Assembly: GCA_947588865.1 (NCBI GenBank)
Contig: CANPYQ010000034.1
Span: forward strand, 1 to 11,462
Origin: an uncultured Bacilli bacterium
GTDB taxonomy: Bacteria > Bacillota_I > Bacilli_A > RF39 > UBA660
Direction: 5' to 3'
Length of the DNA stretch: 11,462 nucleotides
The position numbers were made by a program, and so were the translations under genes. The notes under the pieces are model-generated. The model was not told the origin of the DNA. It worked only from the letters and a program-made list of their open reading frames with translations, and did no database searches. Positions 4,888 to 11,462 of the stretch are shown here, in pieces (position 1 is the stretch's first letter; every line of letters begins with the position of its first letter).

Positions 4888-7213
4888 AAAAAATAACAAA
4901 AGAACAAAACTTAGTGTATCAATTACTATACTTATTTGTATATTAATTATATCTGTATTAGGTGTTTATTTTGATATTAAAAATTTAAAATATGGATTAG
5001 ATTTGCAAGGTGGGTTTGAAGTACTATATCAGGTTGATAGTATTGATGGATCAGATGTAACAAATGAAATGGTAACAAGTACTTATAAAATAATCGATAA
5101 ACGTATAAATTCTTTGGGAGTTAGTGAACCAGAAATATCTATAGAAGGAGATAACATTCGTGTTACTATGGCCGGGGTAGATAATATAGAGGAAGCAAGA
5201 AATACTATAAGTACAACTGCTGCATTAACTTTTAGAACAATTGATGGTGAACTTCTTATGGATAGTACTGTACTTGATAGTGGCAAAGCTAGTGTTGGAT
5301 ATAGTGCAGATAAGGGATATTATATTTCATTAAGTGTAAAAGATAAAGAGCAGTTCTATAAACAAACTAAAAAAGTTAGTGAAATGGATAATAATCAAAT
5401 AGTAATATGGTTGGACTATGAGGATGACATGGAACTTGTTAATGAATTTAATTCTCCTGAATATTTTGGATATGGATATTACACATACGAAAATTTGGAT
5501 GAGAACGATGATGAAAATGATTCAAAAGGGACATTTCATGCTTGTGGGGATTTACAAAATTCAAATTGTCTATCTGTTGCAGGAGTTTCACAAGGCTTTT
5601 CTTCTGATGTTATAATACAGGGAAGGTTTTCTAAAGAAGAAGCGCAGAGTTTAGTGGATTTGATAAATAGTGGTAGTATGCCAACAAAATTAACAGAAAT
5701 ATCATCTAAAACTGTATCTGCATCTTTTGGTGAAAATTCACTTGAGAAAACATTCACAGCAGGATTAGTTGGAGTTATTTTAATTGCACTTCTTCTTATA
5801 ATTTTATATAAAGTAAGTGGGATAATTGCAAGTATCAGTATCATAGCTTATACCTTTTTAACCCTTTTAATATTTAATTTAGTTGGCGGAAGATTATCAT
5901 TGCAAGGTATAGCTGCACTTGTAATTGGTATAGGAATGGCTGTTGATTCTTCTGTCGTTAGTTTTGCTAGAATAAGGGAAGAGTTAAAACGAAAAGTAAG
6001 TTTAAAAACAGCATATCAAGAAGGAAGTAAAGAATCATTTATTTCAATATTAGATGCAAATATAACAACATTAATAGCTGCTATAATATTATTTATATTT
6101 GGTGAAAGTAGTGTTAAAGGATTTGCAACTATGTTAATCATAAGTATAATAGTTACATTTATAGTAATGGTTTATTTAAATAGATATATGTTAAAAATAT
6201 TTGTAAATAGCGAAAAATTTGAAAAACATACTAAAGCATTTATTGGATACAAAGATTCTAAAAAAGAAAATAATTTTGATTTTGTTAAACCAAAAAATAT
6301 TATATTTACAATTGTTAGTTTAATTATTGTTATTGGATTAATGTATACTTATAGTGAAGGCTTGAATCTAGGAATAGATTTTAAAGGTGGTTCTACTATA
6401 GAAATCAACTCAAAAAATAAATTAGATTATAAAAATATTGAAAATGATCTAGAGGAATTAGAGTATAAAGTTGATAAAATAGAATCTATAGATGATTCAA
6501 GGGTATATGCAACTATTGATAATGTACTTGATAATAGCGAGACAAAAAAAGTAGAAGACTATTTTGATCAAAAATATGAAGCTACTACGAGCGTAGGTGC
6601 TATATCTAATCAAGTAAAAAAAGATATAACTAAAAATGCTATAAAAGCTTTAATATATGCTTGTATAGGTATGATAATATATATAACTATAAGATTTAAA
6701 TTCAGTTATGGTGTTAGTGCAATACTTGCATTAATCCATGATAGCTTGCTTGTATTAATAATATTTAGTTTGTTTAGACTTGAAGTAAATAGTATGTTTA
6801 TTGCAGCAATACTATCAATAATCGGATATTCAATAAATAATACAATAGTAATATTTGATAGAATAAGGGAAAATAAAACAAAATTGTATAAGGATAAGAT
6901 AAAAAATGTAGAACAATTGAAAAATATAGTAAATTTAAGTTTGAGACAAACAATTACTAGATGTATTATAACGACTATAACAACACTTTTACCTGTTATA
7001 AGTTTGATAATTATAGGATCTTATGAAATTTTGAATTTTAATATAGCATTGCTTATAGGATTATTTGTTGGTACATTTTCAAGTTTATTTATATCAAGTC
7101 AGATATGGATGATGATTGAAAAAAGGAATATAGGACGTGATCCTAATAAACATTGGTATGATGATGATAAAAAGGAAAAAGAAGAATTACAAGTAAAAGG
7201 AATAAATTGTTGA
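4883..7213 (+). CDS. secDF: SecDF fused protein-export motor subunit, non-standard start
   Basis: This is a membrane subunit of the Sec translocon that uses the proton gradient to pull exported proteins outwards. SecD and SecF are fused as in Bacillus, with 776 residues from ATT 4883 (Bacillus about 737). Order: first membrane helix (about 12-30), GLDLQGG (near 40), periplasmic P1 domain, five SecD helices with Asp355 in GMAVDSSV, then SecF with its own first helix, GIDFKGG, and five more helices ending near 745. The P1 region carries an acidic, Asn/Asp-rich insert with two Cys. No ATG, GTG or TTG precedes TTG 5003, which would delete the first membrane helix and start inside GLDLQGG. ATT overlapping the comN stop is therefore preferred. 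In SecF the motif GYSINDT reads GYSINNT (Asn653). The gene follows comN directly. Confidence 0.9.
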   Translation: MKKNNKRTKLSVSITILICILIISVLGVYFDIKNLKYGLDLQGGFEVLYQVDSIDGSDVTNEMVTSTYKIIDKRINSLGVSEPEISIEGDNIRVTMAGVDNIEEARNTISTTAALTFRTIDGELLMDSTVLDSGKASVGYSADKGYYISLSVKDKEQFYKQTKKVSEMDNNQIVIWLDYEDDMELVNEFNSPEYFGYGYYTYENLDENDDENDSKGTFHACGDLQNSNCLSVAGVSQGFSSDVIIQGRFSKEEAQSLVDLINSGSMPTKLTEISSKTVSASFGENSLEKTFTAGLVGVILIALLLIILYKVSGIIASISIIAYTFLTLLIFNLVGGRLSLQGIAALVIGIGMAVDSSVVSFARIREELKRKVSLKTAYQEGSKESFISILDANITTLIAAIILFIFGESSVKGFATMLIISIIVTFIVMVYLNRYMLKIFVNSEKFEKHTKAFIGYKDSKKENNFDFVKPKNIIFTIVSLIIVIGLMYTYSEGLNLGIDFKGGSTIEINSKNKLDYKNIENDLEELEYKVDKIESIDDSRVYATIDNVLDNSETKKVEDYFDQKYEATTSVGAISNQVKKDITKNAIKALIYACIGMIIYITIRFKFSYGVSAILALIHDSLLVLIIFSLFRLEVNSMFIAAILSIIGYSINNTIVIFDRIRENKTKLYKDKIKNVEQLKNIVNLSLRQTITRCIITTITTLLPVISLIIIGSYEILNFNIALLIGLFVGTFSSLFISSQIWMMIEKRNIGRDPNKHWYDDDKKEKEELQVKGINC

Positions 7214-7220
7214 CCTTATA

Positions 7221-7256
7221 TTTACTTCTTTTTTTTTAATATATTAAAAAAGTATT
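7221..7256 (+). terminator. Possible A/T hairpin terminator after secDF
   Basis: Just after the secDF stop there is a 20-base perfect palindrome at 7232-7251 (six T, AATATATT, six A). It is extended by ACTT on one side and AGTA on the other. It contains no G/C in its core and ends in an A run on the plus strand, so it is a weak candidate for termination. Confidence 0.35.
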
Positions 7257-7284
7257 TGATTTTAATCACATTTTATTATATACT
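7256..7284 (+). promoter_or_regulatory. Promoter of the SPFH/zinc-ribbon gene
   Basis: TTGATT (7256-7261) and TATACT (7279-7284) are separated by 17 bases. A second TATACT at 7299-7304 lacks a good -35. The leader would be about 30 bases, with the ribosome site AAGGGATGAT ending three bases before the ATG. Confidence 0.6.
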
Positions 7285-7319
7285 ATTCATGGTATTGATA
7301 TACTAGAAGGGATGATAAA

Positions 7320-8552
7320 ATGGGTTTAATTAAAGCTGCATTATCTGCAGGATCAAGTACACTTGCGGATGAATGGTTAGAATACATATATTGTGAGCGT
7401 ATGGATGATAATGTACTTATGAGAAAGGGTATTCCGAATAAGGGAGGTTCAAACACTAAAGGTAATGAAAATATTATTACTAATGGTAGTAAAATAGTAG
7501 TAGGTGAAGATCAATTTTTAATAGTAGTTTCAGATGGAAAAATTGTAGATTTTACATCCGAAGCTGGCTATTACACTTTTAATCAAGGAACAGAGCCTTC
7601 AATGTTTTATGGAGGTTTTGGAAAAGGTTTAATCGAATCTTTTAAAAAGTTCGGTGAAAGATTTACGACTGGTGGAATACCATCTCATGATCAAAGAGTA
7701 TATTTTGTAAATACAAGATATATAAAAGGAAATAAATTTGGTACAACGACACCTATTCCATTTAGAGATAGTGAGTTCGGTATGACAGTAGATATAAGAT
7801 GTTATGGAGAATATGTAATGCAAGTAACAGATCCACTAGCATTTTATCATACATATGGTGGCAATGTAGAAAATGATTATGTAATAGATGATAATTTTAA
7901 AGATACATTTCTAGCAGATTTTTTGCAAGCTTTGCAACCTGCACTTGCAAAAGTTGCTATACAAAAAATATCTTATGATATGTTACCTGGGGCAGTAAAT
8001 GAGATAAGTAGTGCTGTAAAAGAATGTTTACAAGATACTTGGGGAACTCAAGGTATAAATGTAGTTCGTGTATCAATTGCTAGTGCAACACCAACAGATG
8101 AAAGTGCAGAAGTTATTAAGTCTGCACAGGGAGATAGGCTATATGCTATGAATCCAGCTATGCAGGGAGCACGAGCTAATGCAGCAGCAAGTGAAGCAAT
8201 TAAAACAGCTGCTGGTAATGATGCTGGTGCTATGACAGGATTTATGGGTGTTGGAATGTTAAATCAAGGCGGTTCTATGTTTGGAGCTAATATTTCATCA
8301 CAATCACAATTTCAAACTGGTATGGATTCAATGAATGTAGCTGGCGGAGGTATTCAAGCATCAGAACCGAAAGATGAAATATCTAAAGAAGAAGTTAAAT
8401 GTCCTAATTGTGGAGCTATAATAACGAGTAATTTCTGTATGGAATGTGGGACTAAAAAGCCAGAAACACCTGCTGATAAGTTTTGCCCACAATGTGGTGA
8501 GAAATCTGATCCAAATGCCAAATTTTGTATGAATTGTGGTAGTAAATTATAA
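7320..8552 (+). CDS. SPFH-domain protein with double zinc ribbon (YdjI-like)
   Basis: The 410-residue protein has an SPFH/virion-core-like region at about residues 15-265: EWLEYIYCERMDDNVLMRKG, IVVGEDQFLIVVSDGKI, RVYFVNTRYIKGNKFGT and a conserved MTVDIRCYGEYVMQVTDPL. A Gly/Ala/Met-rich linker (270-350) follows, then two CxxC...CxxC zinc ribbons with Cys361, 364, 373, 376 and Cys389, 392, 403, 406. It matches the family of Bacillus YdjI, which links to the PspA-like membrane-stress system. No signal peptide or membrane helix is evident, so membrane association would be peripheral. No pspA homologue is visible here; the gene has its own promoter and stands alone. The zinc ribbons probably dock a partner, which is inference from the family. 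Confidence 0.85.
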   Translation: MGLIKAALSAGSSTLADEWLEYIYCERMDDNVLMRKGIPNKGGSNTKGNENIITNGSKIVVGEDQFLIVVSDGKIVDFTSEAGYYTFNQGTEPSMFYGGFGKGLIESFKKFGERFTTGGIPSHDQRVYFVNTRYIKGNKFGTTTPIPFRDSEFGMTVDIRCYGEYVMQVTDPLAFYHTYGGNVENDYVIDDNFKDTFLADFLQALQPALAKVAIQKISYDMLPGAVNEISSAVKECLQDTWGTQGINVVRVSIASATPTDESAEVIKSAQGDRLYAMNPAMQGARANAAASEAIKTAAGNDAGAMTGFMGVGMLNQGGSMFGANISSQSQFQTGMDSMNVAGGGIQASEPKDEISKEEVKCPNCGAIITSNFCMECGTKKPETPADKFCPQCGEKSDPNAKFCMNCGSKL

Positions 8553-8887
8553 TAATTGCTTTTAGTTGTGAGATTAAATTATGTTTTTGATAGTTTAATA
8601 GAATTATTAACAAGTTTATTAAAAGACATAAATATTATTGGTATAAATAAAATGAAGAATAAAATCTTCATTTTATTTATACATATTAACAATTATAAGC
8701 ATATTAAATATTGAATTTAATAAAATTTAATTTATAAATTATTTAATATTAACTCATACTAATTGTTTTAAATATTTATGTAAACGGTTATGTATAAAAA
8801 ATAATATATTTACGATGAAAGTTGATATATAAAATTAATACTTGCCTTTTTTTTACATTGTGATAAACTATTAATGGATGTGATATT
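8553..8887. other. 335-base intergenic region
   Basis: It holds one strong feature, a perfect 42-base hairpin at 8641-8682. The rest is extremely A+T-rich with no coding frame I can support. TGTAAACGGTTATG at 8779-8792 loosely resembles a catabolite-response element. A weak promoter before mtaB may use TTGCCT at 8842-8847 with a poor -10 near 8864. I see no tRNA or known riboswitch. Confidence 0.6.
8641..8682. terminator. Perfect 18-bp hairpin, likely intrinsic terminator
   Basis: The arm at 8641-8658 is exactly complementary to 8665-8682, with a six-base loop ATAAAA. The top of the stem is GAAGA/TCTTC, and the 3' arm continues TTTTATTT, so it can act as the U-tract of a terminator. The matching A-rich 5' arm would make it bidirectional. 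It lies 88 bases after the SPFH gene, farther than usual, so a processed RNA end or another role remains possible. Confidence 0.6.
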
Positions 8888-10159
8888 ATGAAGTTTTATA
8901 TTTATACACTGGGGTGTAAAGTAAATACATATGAATCTAACGTTATTGAGGATAATTTAATAAATAATGGATATATAAAATCAGATGATACTGATGCTGA
9001 TATTTACATAATAAATACTTGTACTGTAACAAATACAAGTGATAATAAATCATTAAAAACTATAAGAAAAGTAATAAAAAATCATAAAAATAGTATAGTA
9101 ATCGCTGTGGGATGTATGACGCAAGTAAATTACCAATTATTAGAAAATTTAAATGTGTCAATAATACTTGGAAATAGTGGAAAAAGTAAAATAGCCTCAT
9201 ATATAGAAGAATTTAAGAAAAATAAAAAACCTATTATTAAAATTGATAATATAATGTATAAAAAATTTGAAGATATGTGTTTAAATAATTTCAATAAAAC
9301 TAGAGCTTTTGTTAAAATCGAAGATGGTTGCGAGAATTTTTGCAGTTATTGTATTATACCGTATGCACGTGGGAAGGTTAGGAGTAAAAATCCTAAAATT
9401 GTATTAGAAGAGATTTCTAATTTAGTTAAAGATGGACATAAGGAAATAGTTTTAACCGGTATTCATACTGGACATTATGGTGCTGATTTAGACAATTATA
9501 GTTTTTCTAAATTATTAAAAGAAATAGAACAGATTAAAGGATTAAAGAGACTTAGAATATCTTCGATAGAAATAACAGAATTAGATAATGAATTCATGCA
9601 AATTTTGAAGAATAGTAAAATATTAGTGGATCATATGCACATACCTATTCAATGTGGTTCGGATAAGATATTAAAATTAATGAATAGAAAGTACGATAAA
9701 GATTATTTTATAGATAAAATAGAGCAAATAAGAAAAATAAGACCTAATATATCTATAACAACAGATGTAATAGTTGGTTTTCCACAGGAAACAGAAGAGG
9801 ATTTTAAAGAAACAATAGATACTATGAATAAAATAAATTTTTCTAAAATACATGTATTCCCATTTTCTCCTAGAAAAGGAACTAAAGCTTGTGAATTATC
9901 TAATCAAGTTGATGATATAACAAAAAAAAGAAGAGTAAGAGAATTAATTGAATTAAGCAAAAAACTAGAAATTCAATACTTCAATAAATTTATTAACCAT
10001 GATGTAGAATTTTTACCTGAAATTTATAAAAATGGGTATATAATAGGTCATACAGGGAATTATTTATTAATTAAGACTAAGGGTACTGTTAAAGATTTAA
10101 ATACTATAAAGAAAATTAATATAACAAAAATAGATTATCCTTATTGTATTGGAAAATAA
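8888..10159 (+). CDS. mtaB: tRNA t6A37 methylthiotransferase MtaB
   Basis: This radical-SAM enzyme converts t6A at position 37 of ANN-decoding tRNAs to ms2t6A. The 423-residue protein begins with the methylthiotransferase domain MKFYIYTLGCKVNTYES, with auxiliary-cluster cysteines Cys10, Cys45 (INTCTVTN) and Cys76 (VGCMTQ). The radical-SAM motif follows as Cys148, Cys152 and Cys155 in DGCENFCSYCIIPYARG. A short C-terminal TRAM-like tail follows from about 365. The TLGCKVN start and CIIPYARG are typical of MtaB rather than MiaB. The start ATG has TGTGAT three bases upstream. In Bacillus mtaB lies near dnaJ, prmA and rsmE, and none of these is next to it here. Confidence 0.93.
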   Translation: MKFYIYTLGCKVNTYESNVIEDNLINNGYIKSDDTDADIYIINTCTVTNTSDNKSLKTIRKVIKNHKNSIVIAVGCMTQVNYQLLENLNVSIILGNSGKSKIASYIEEFKKNKKPIIKIDNIMYKKFEDMCLNNFNKTRAFVKIEDGCENFCSYCIIPYARGKVRSKNPKIVLEEISNLVKDGHKEIVLTGIHTGHYGADLDNYSFSKLLKEIEQIKGLKRLRISSIEITELDNEFMQILKNSKILVDHMHIPIQCGSDKILKLMNRKYDKDYFIDKIEQIRKIRPNISITTDVIVGFPQETEEDFKETIDTMNKINFSKIHVFPFSPRKGTKACELSNQVDDITKKRRVRELIELSKKLEIQYFNKFINHDVEFLPEIYKNGYIIGHTGNYLLIKTKGTVKDLNTIKKINITKIDYPYCIGK

Positions 10160-10203
10160 AAAATATTAGAAATTTATATATTATATAAACATATAATTAA
10201 TTA

Positions 10204-10209
10204 GGTGAT
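10204..10209 (+). promoter_or_regulatory. Ribosome binding site GGTGAT for ylbD
   Basis: AGGTGAT ends three bases before the ATG at 10213. It can pair with the part of the 16S rRNA anti-Shine-Dalgarno that matches the GGTGAT of AAGGAGGTGAT. The same form and spacing occur before ftsW and rsmD, so it helps decide starts across the window. Confidence 0.65.
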
Positions 10210-10212
10210 TAT

Positions 10213-10605
10213 ATGAAAAAAGATGAATTTAAGGAATTTGTAAAAAAAAACCCTAGACTTATAAGTTACGTGAAGTCAAATGAAATGACTTGGCAAAAAT
10301 TTTATGAAATGTATGATTTATATGGTGAAGATGAAAATGCTTGGAAGGATTATATAAAACCTAATTTAGAATCACCGACTAATACTACAACATCAAATGT
10401 TACTAAGGCTGGCCTTGCTGGACTTACTTTAAGTGAGGTTGTAAATTGGTTTAAAAACGTAGATTTAGATGGAATTCAAGAAGGTATTGGAAATGTTCAA
10501 AGGGTCCTTGGTGTAGTTCAAGATTTTTCAAAAAAAGATAATTCTAAAGCATCATCAAAAGAAACATATAAGCCTAGGCCATTATATAAGCATTTTGAGG
10601 ATTAA
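10213..10605 (+). CDS. ylbD: YlbD family protein (putative coat-protein family)
   Basis: A 130-residue soluble protein. Its N-terminal half is charged and aromatic (FVKKNPRLISYVKSNEMTW, then QKFYEMYDLYGEDENAW). A low-complexity Ser/Thr/Asn linker (53-63) leads to a helix LSEVVNWFKNVDLDGIQEGI and a Lys/Ser-rich tail. Length and motifs match Bacillus YlbD, annotated as a putative spore-coat protein. Its position immediately before ylbE and rsmD repeats the Bacillus order. Nothing else in the window shows sporulation, so the coat role may not apply here. Its stop overlaps the ylbE start (TAATG). Confidence 0.8.
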   Translation: MKKDEFKEFVKKNPRLISYVKSNEMTWQKFYEMYDLYGEDENAWKDYIKPNLESPTNTTTSNVTKAGLAGLTLSEVVNWFKNVDLDGIQEGIGNVQRVLGVVQDFSKKDNSKASSKETYKPRPLYKHFED

Positions 10606-10829
10606 TGAGACTTGATATACAATTTAAATTAAAAAATAATCCTTTATATATAAGATATCTCCATGAAAATTCTTATTGGTATAAATACTTAAATAGAGAT
10701 CCAAATAGATTTGATGAGTTTGTTAATGAGGTGAAAACGAATTATAAATTAAGACCTACTGATAGAATTAATAAAGCTTTATCTACATTTGAAATGATAA
10801 GTGCTATTATTTCGTCTTTAAATAAATAG
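10605..10829 (+). CDS. ylbE: YlbE-like family protein
   Basis: A 74-residue basic protein, MRLDIQFKLKNNPLYIRYLH, with the family hallmark of aromatic residues and SYWYKYLNRDPNRFDEF. A helical tail DRINKALSTFEMISAIISSL follows. The size is close to Bacillus YlbE (about 80). The ATG shares a base with the ylbD stop, and GAGG lies five bases upstream, so the two are translationally coupled. The function is unknown in the family. The pair may act together, given how often they are adjacent. Confidence 0.8.
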   Translation: MRLDIQFKLKNNPLYIRYLHENSYWYKYLNRDPNRFDEFVNEVKTNYKLRPTDRINKALSTFEMISAIISSLNK

Positions 10830-10860
10830 TTTAATATGATAAAATTATATTGGTGATAAA

Positions 10861-11394
10861 ATGAGAATTATAAGTGGGAAATATAAAGGTAAAAAATTAG
10901 TTGGTTTTGATATAGAGGGTACGAGGCCTACAATGGATAGAGTAAAGGAATCATTATTTGCTAGTATACAAAATCATATTAAAGAGAGTACTGTGTTAGA
11001 TCTTTTTGCTGGTAGTGGCTCATTAGGAATAGAGGCTTTAAGTAATGGCGCTAGCATGTGCTATTTTATTGACAATAATATAGAACTTATAAATATAATA
11101 AAAAAAAATACATCTAATATGAGTGAAAATATAAAAATAATGAAAAACGATTATGATGATGCATTAATATTATTTAGGGATAATAATATTAAATTTGATA
11201 TAATTTTTTTGGATCCACCATATAAAATGAATCTTATTAATGATTCTTTAGATAAAATATTAAAATATAATCTTTTAAATAAAGATGCAATTATTGTATG
11301 CGAATATGAATGTGAAAATATAAATAATTTTGGCTTAACATTAATCAAGGAAAAGAAATATGGCAATAAATATATTCAAATATATAAAGTGTGA
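10861..11394 (+). CDS. rsmD: 16S rRNA (guanine966-N2)-methyltransferase RsmD
   Basis: This SAM-dependent enzyme methylates G966 of 16S rRNA in the 30S subunit. The 177-residue length is normal for the family. Motifs: MRIISGKYKGKKL at the start, TRPTMDRVKESLF (21-33), SAM-binding VLDLFAGSGSLGIEAL (45-60) and the catalytic DPPY (118-121). The start has GGTGAT three bases upstream. It follows ylbD and ylbE as in Bacillus, but the intervening ylbF and ylbG are absent. In many Firmicutes coaD follows next and would lie beyond the window. Confidence 0.93.
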   Translation: MRIISGKYKGKKLVGFDIEGTRPTMDRVKESLFASIQNHIKESTVLDLFAGSGSLGIEALSNGASMCYFIDNNIELINIIKKNTSNMSENIKIMKNDYDDALILFRDNNIKFDIIFLDPPYKMNLINDSLDKILKYNLLNKDAIIVCEYECENINNFGLTLIKEKKYGNKYIQIYKV

Positions 11395-11462
11395 AATGAA
11401 AAAGTAAATTCCAGTTTCAAAAAATGTAAAAGGAATGTAAGAGAAACCTCTATTTTAAAGAG
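11395..11462. other. Non-coding tail after rsmD, window end
   Basis: No gene is visible in these 68 bases. CCTCT (11447-11451) and AGAG (11459-11462) could be the two arms of a hairpin cut by the window edge, possibly the operon terminator. Confidence 0.3.

Noticed and set aside
5418..5844. Open frames on both strands overlapping the SecD P1 region
   Set aside because: They lie within a clearly recognised SecDF coding region and show no family features.
8779..8792. TGTAAACGGTTATG, resembling a catabolite-response element
   Set aside because: The last two consensus bases do not match and it lies about 95 bases before mtaB, a gene not expected to be carbon-regulated.
1..11462. CRISPR array, tRNA, rRNA, prophage or toxin-antitoxin module
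   Set aside because: No regularly spaced repeats, no tRNA cloverleaf elements recognised, and no phage or toxin-antitoxin families among the genes.

Overview
The window is very A+T-rich (roughly a quarter G+C by eye), uses the standard bacterial code (TGG for Trp, TGA as stop) and is packed with genes typical of low-GC Gram-positives (Firmicutes/Bacilli). The gene pairs comN-secDF and ylbD-ylbE-rsmD are recognisable from Bacillus. A class B sortase and an FtsW-type SEDS protein show a walled cell. The pilin-like protein with a long lectin/FGE-like tail is a kind often seen in uncultured gut Bacilli (RF39-like lineages). The lineage is an inference; no rRNA is present.

Layout. Positions 1 to about 670 hold the 5' end of an IS3-family insertion sequence on the minus strand: orfA, a -1 frameshift site, and the first 90 codons of orfB, which run off the left edge. 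Between it and the next gene lies the most striking site in the window: a promoter whose -35 (TTGACA) and extended -10 (TGG-TATACT) are separated by a run of 11 G. This looks like a phase-variation switch for the 509-residue prepilin-like surface protein at 750-2279. Then come ftsW (2335-3426, plus) and a convergent class B sortase (3442-4359, minus), sharing an A/T-only bidirectional terminator.

A 264-base intergenic region with promoters for both directions leads into comN (4624-4887) and secDF (4883-7213). The secDF frame has no ATG, GTG or TTG upstream of its first membrane segment; it seems to start at an ATT overlapping the comN stop. It also has Asn where SecF normally carries a proton-relay Asp. 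Next are a monocistronic SPFH/zinc-ribbon protein (YdjI-like, 7320-8552), a 335-base gap with a perfect 18-bp hairpin, mtaB (tRNA t6A37 methylthiotransferase, 8888-10159) and the ylbD-ylbE-rsmD group (10213-11394).

How they fit together. Most of the window is envelope biology: septal wall synthesis (FtsW), covalent surface attachment (sortase), protein export (SecDF with ComN), membrane-stress scaffolding (SPFH protein) and a probably switchable pilin-like surface protein. MtaB and RsmD modify tRNA and 16S rRNA. Several reported starts differ from the longest open frame: ftsW at 2335, sortase at a TTG at 4359, secDF at ATT 4883. A recurrent ribosome-binding form, GTGAT ending three bases before the start codon, supports some of these choices.
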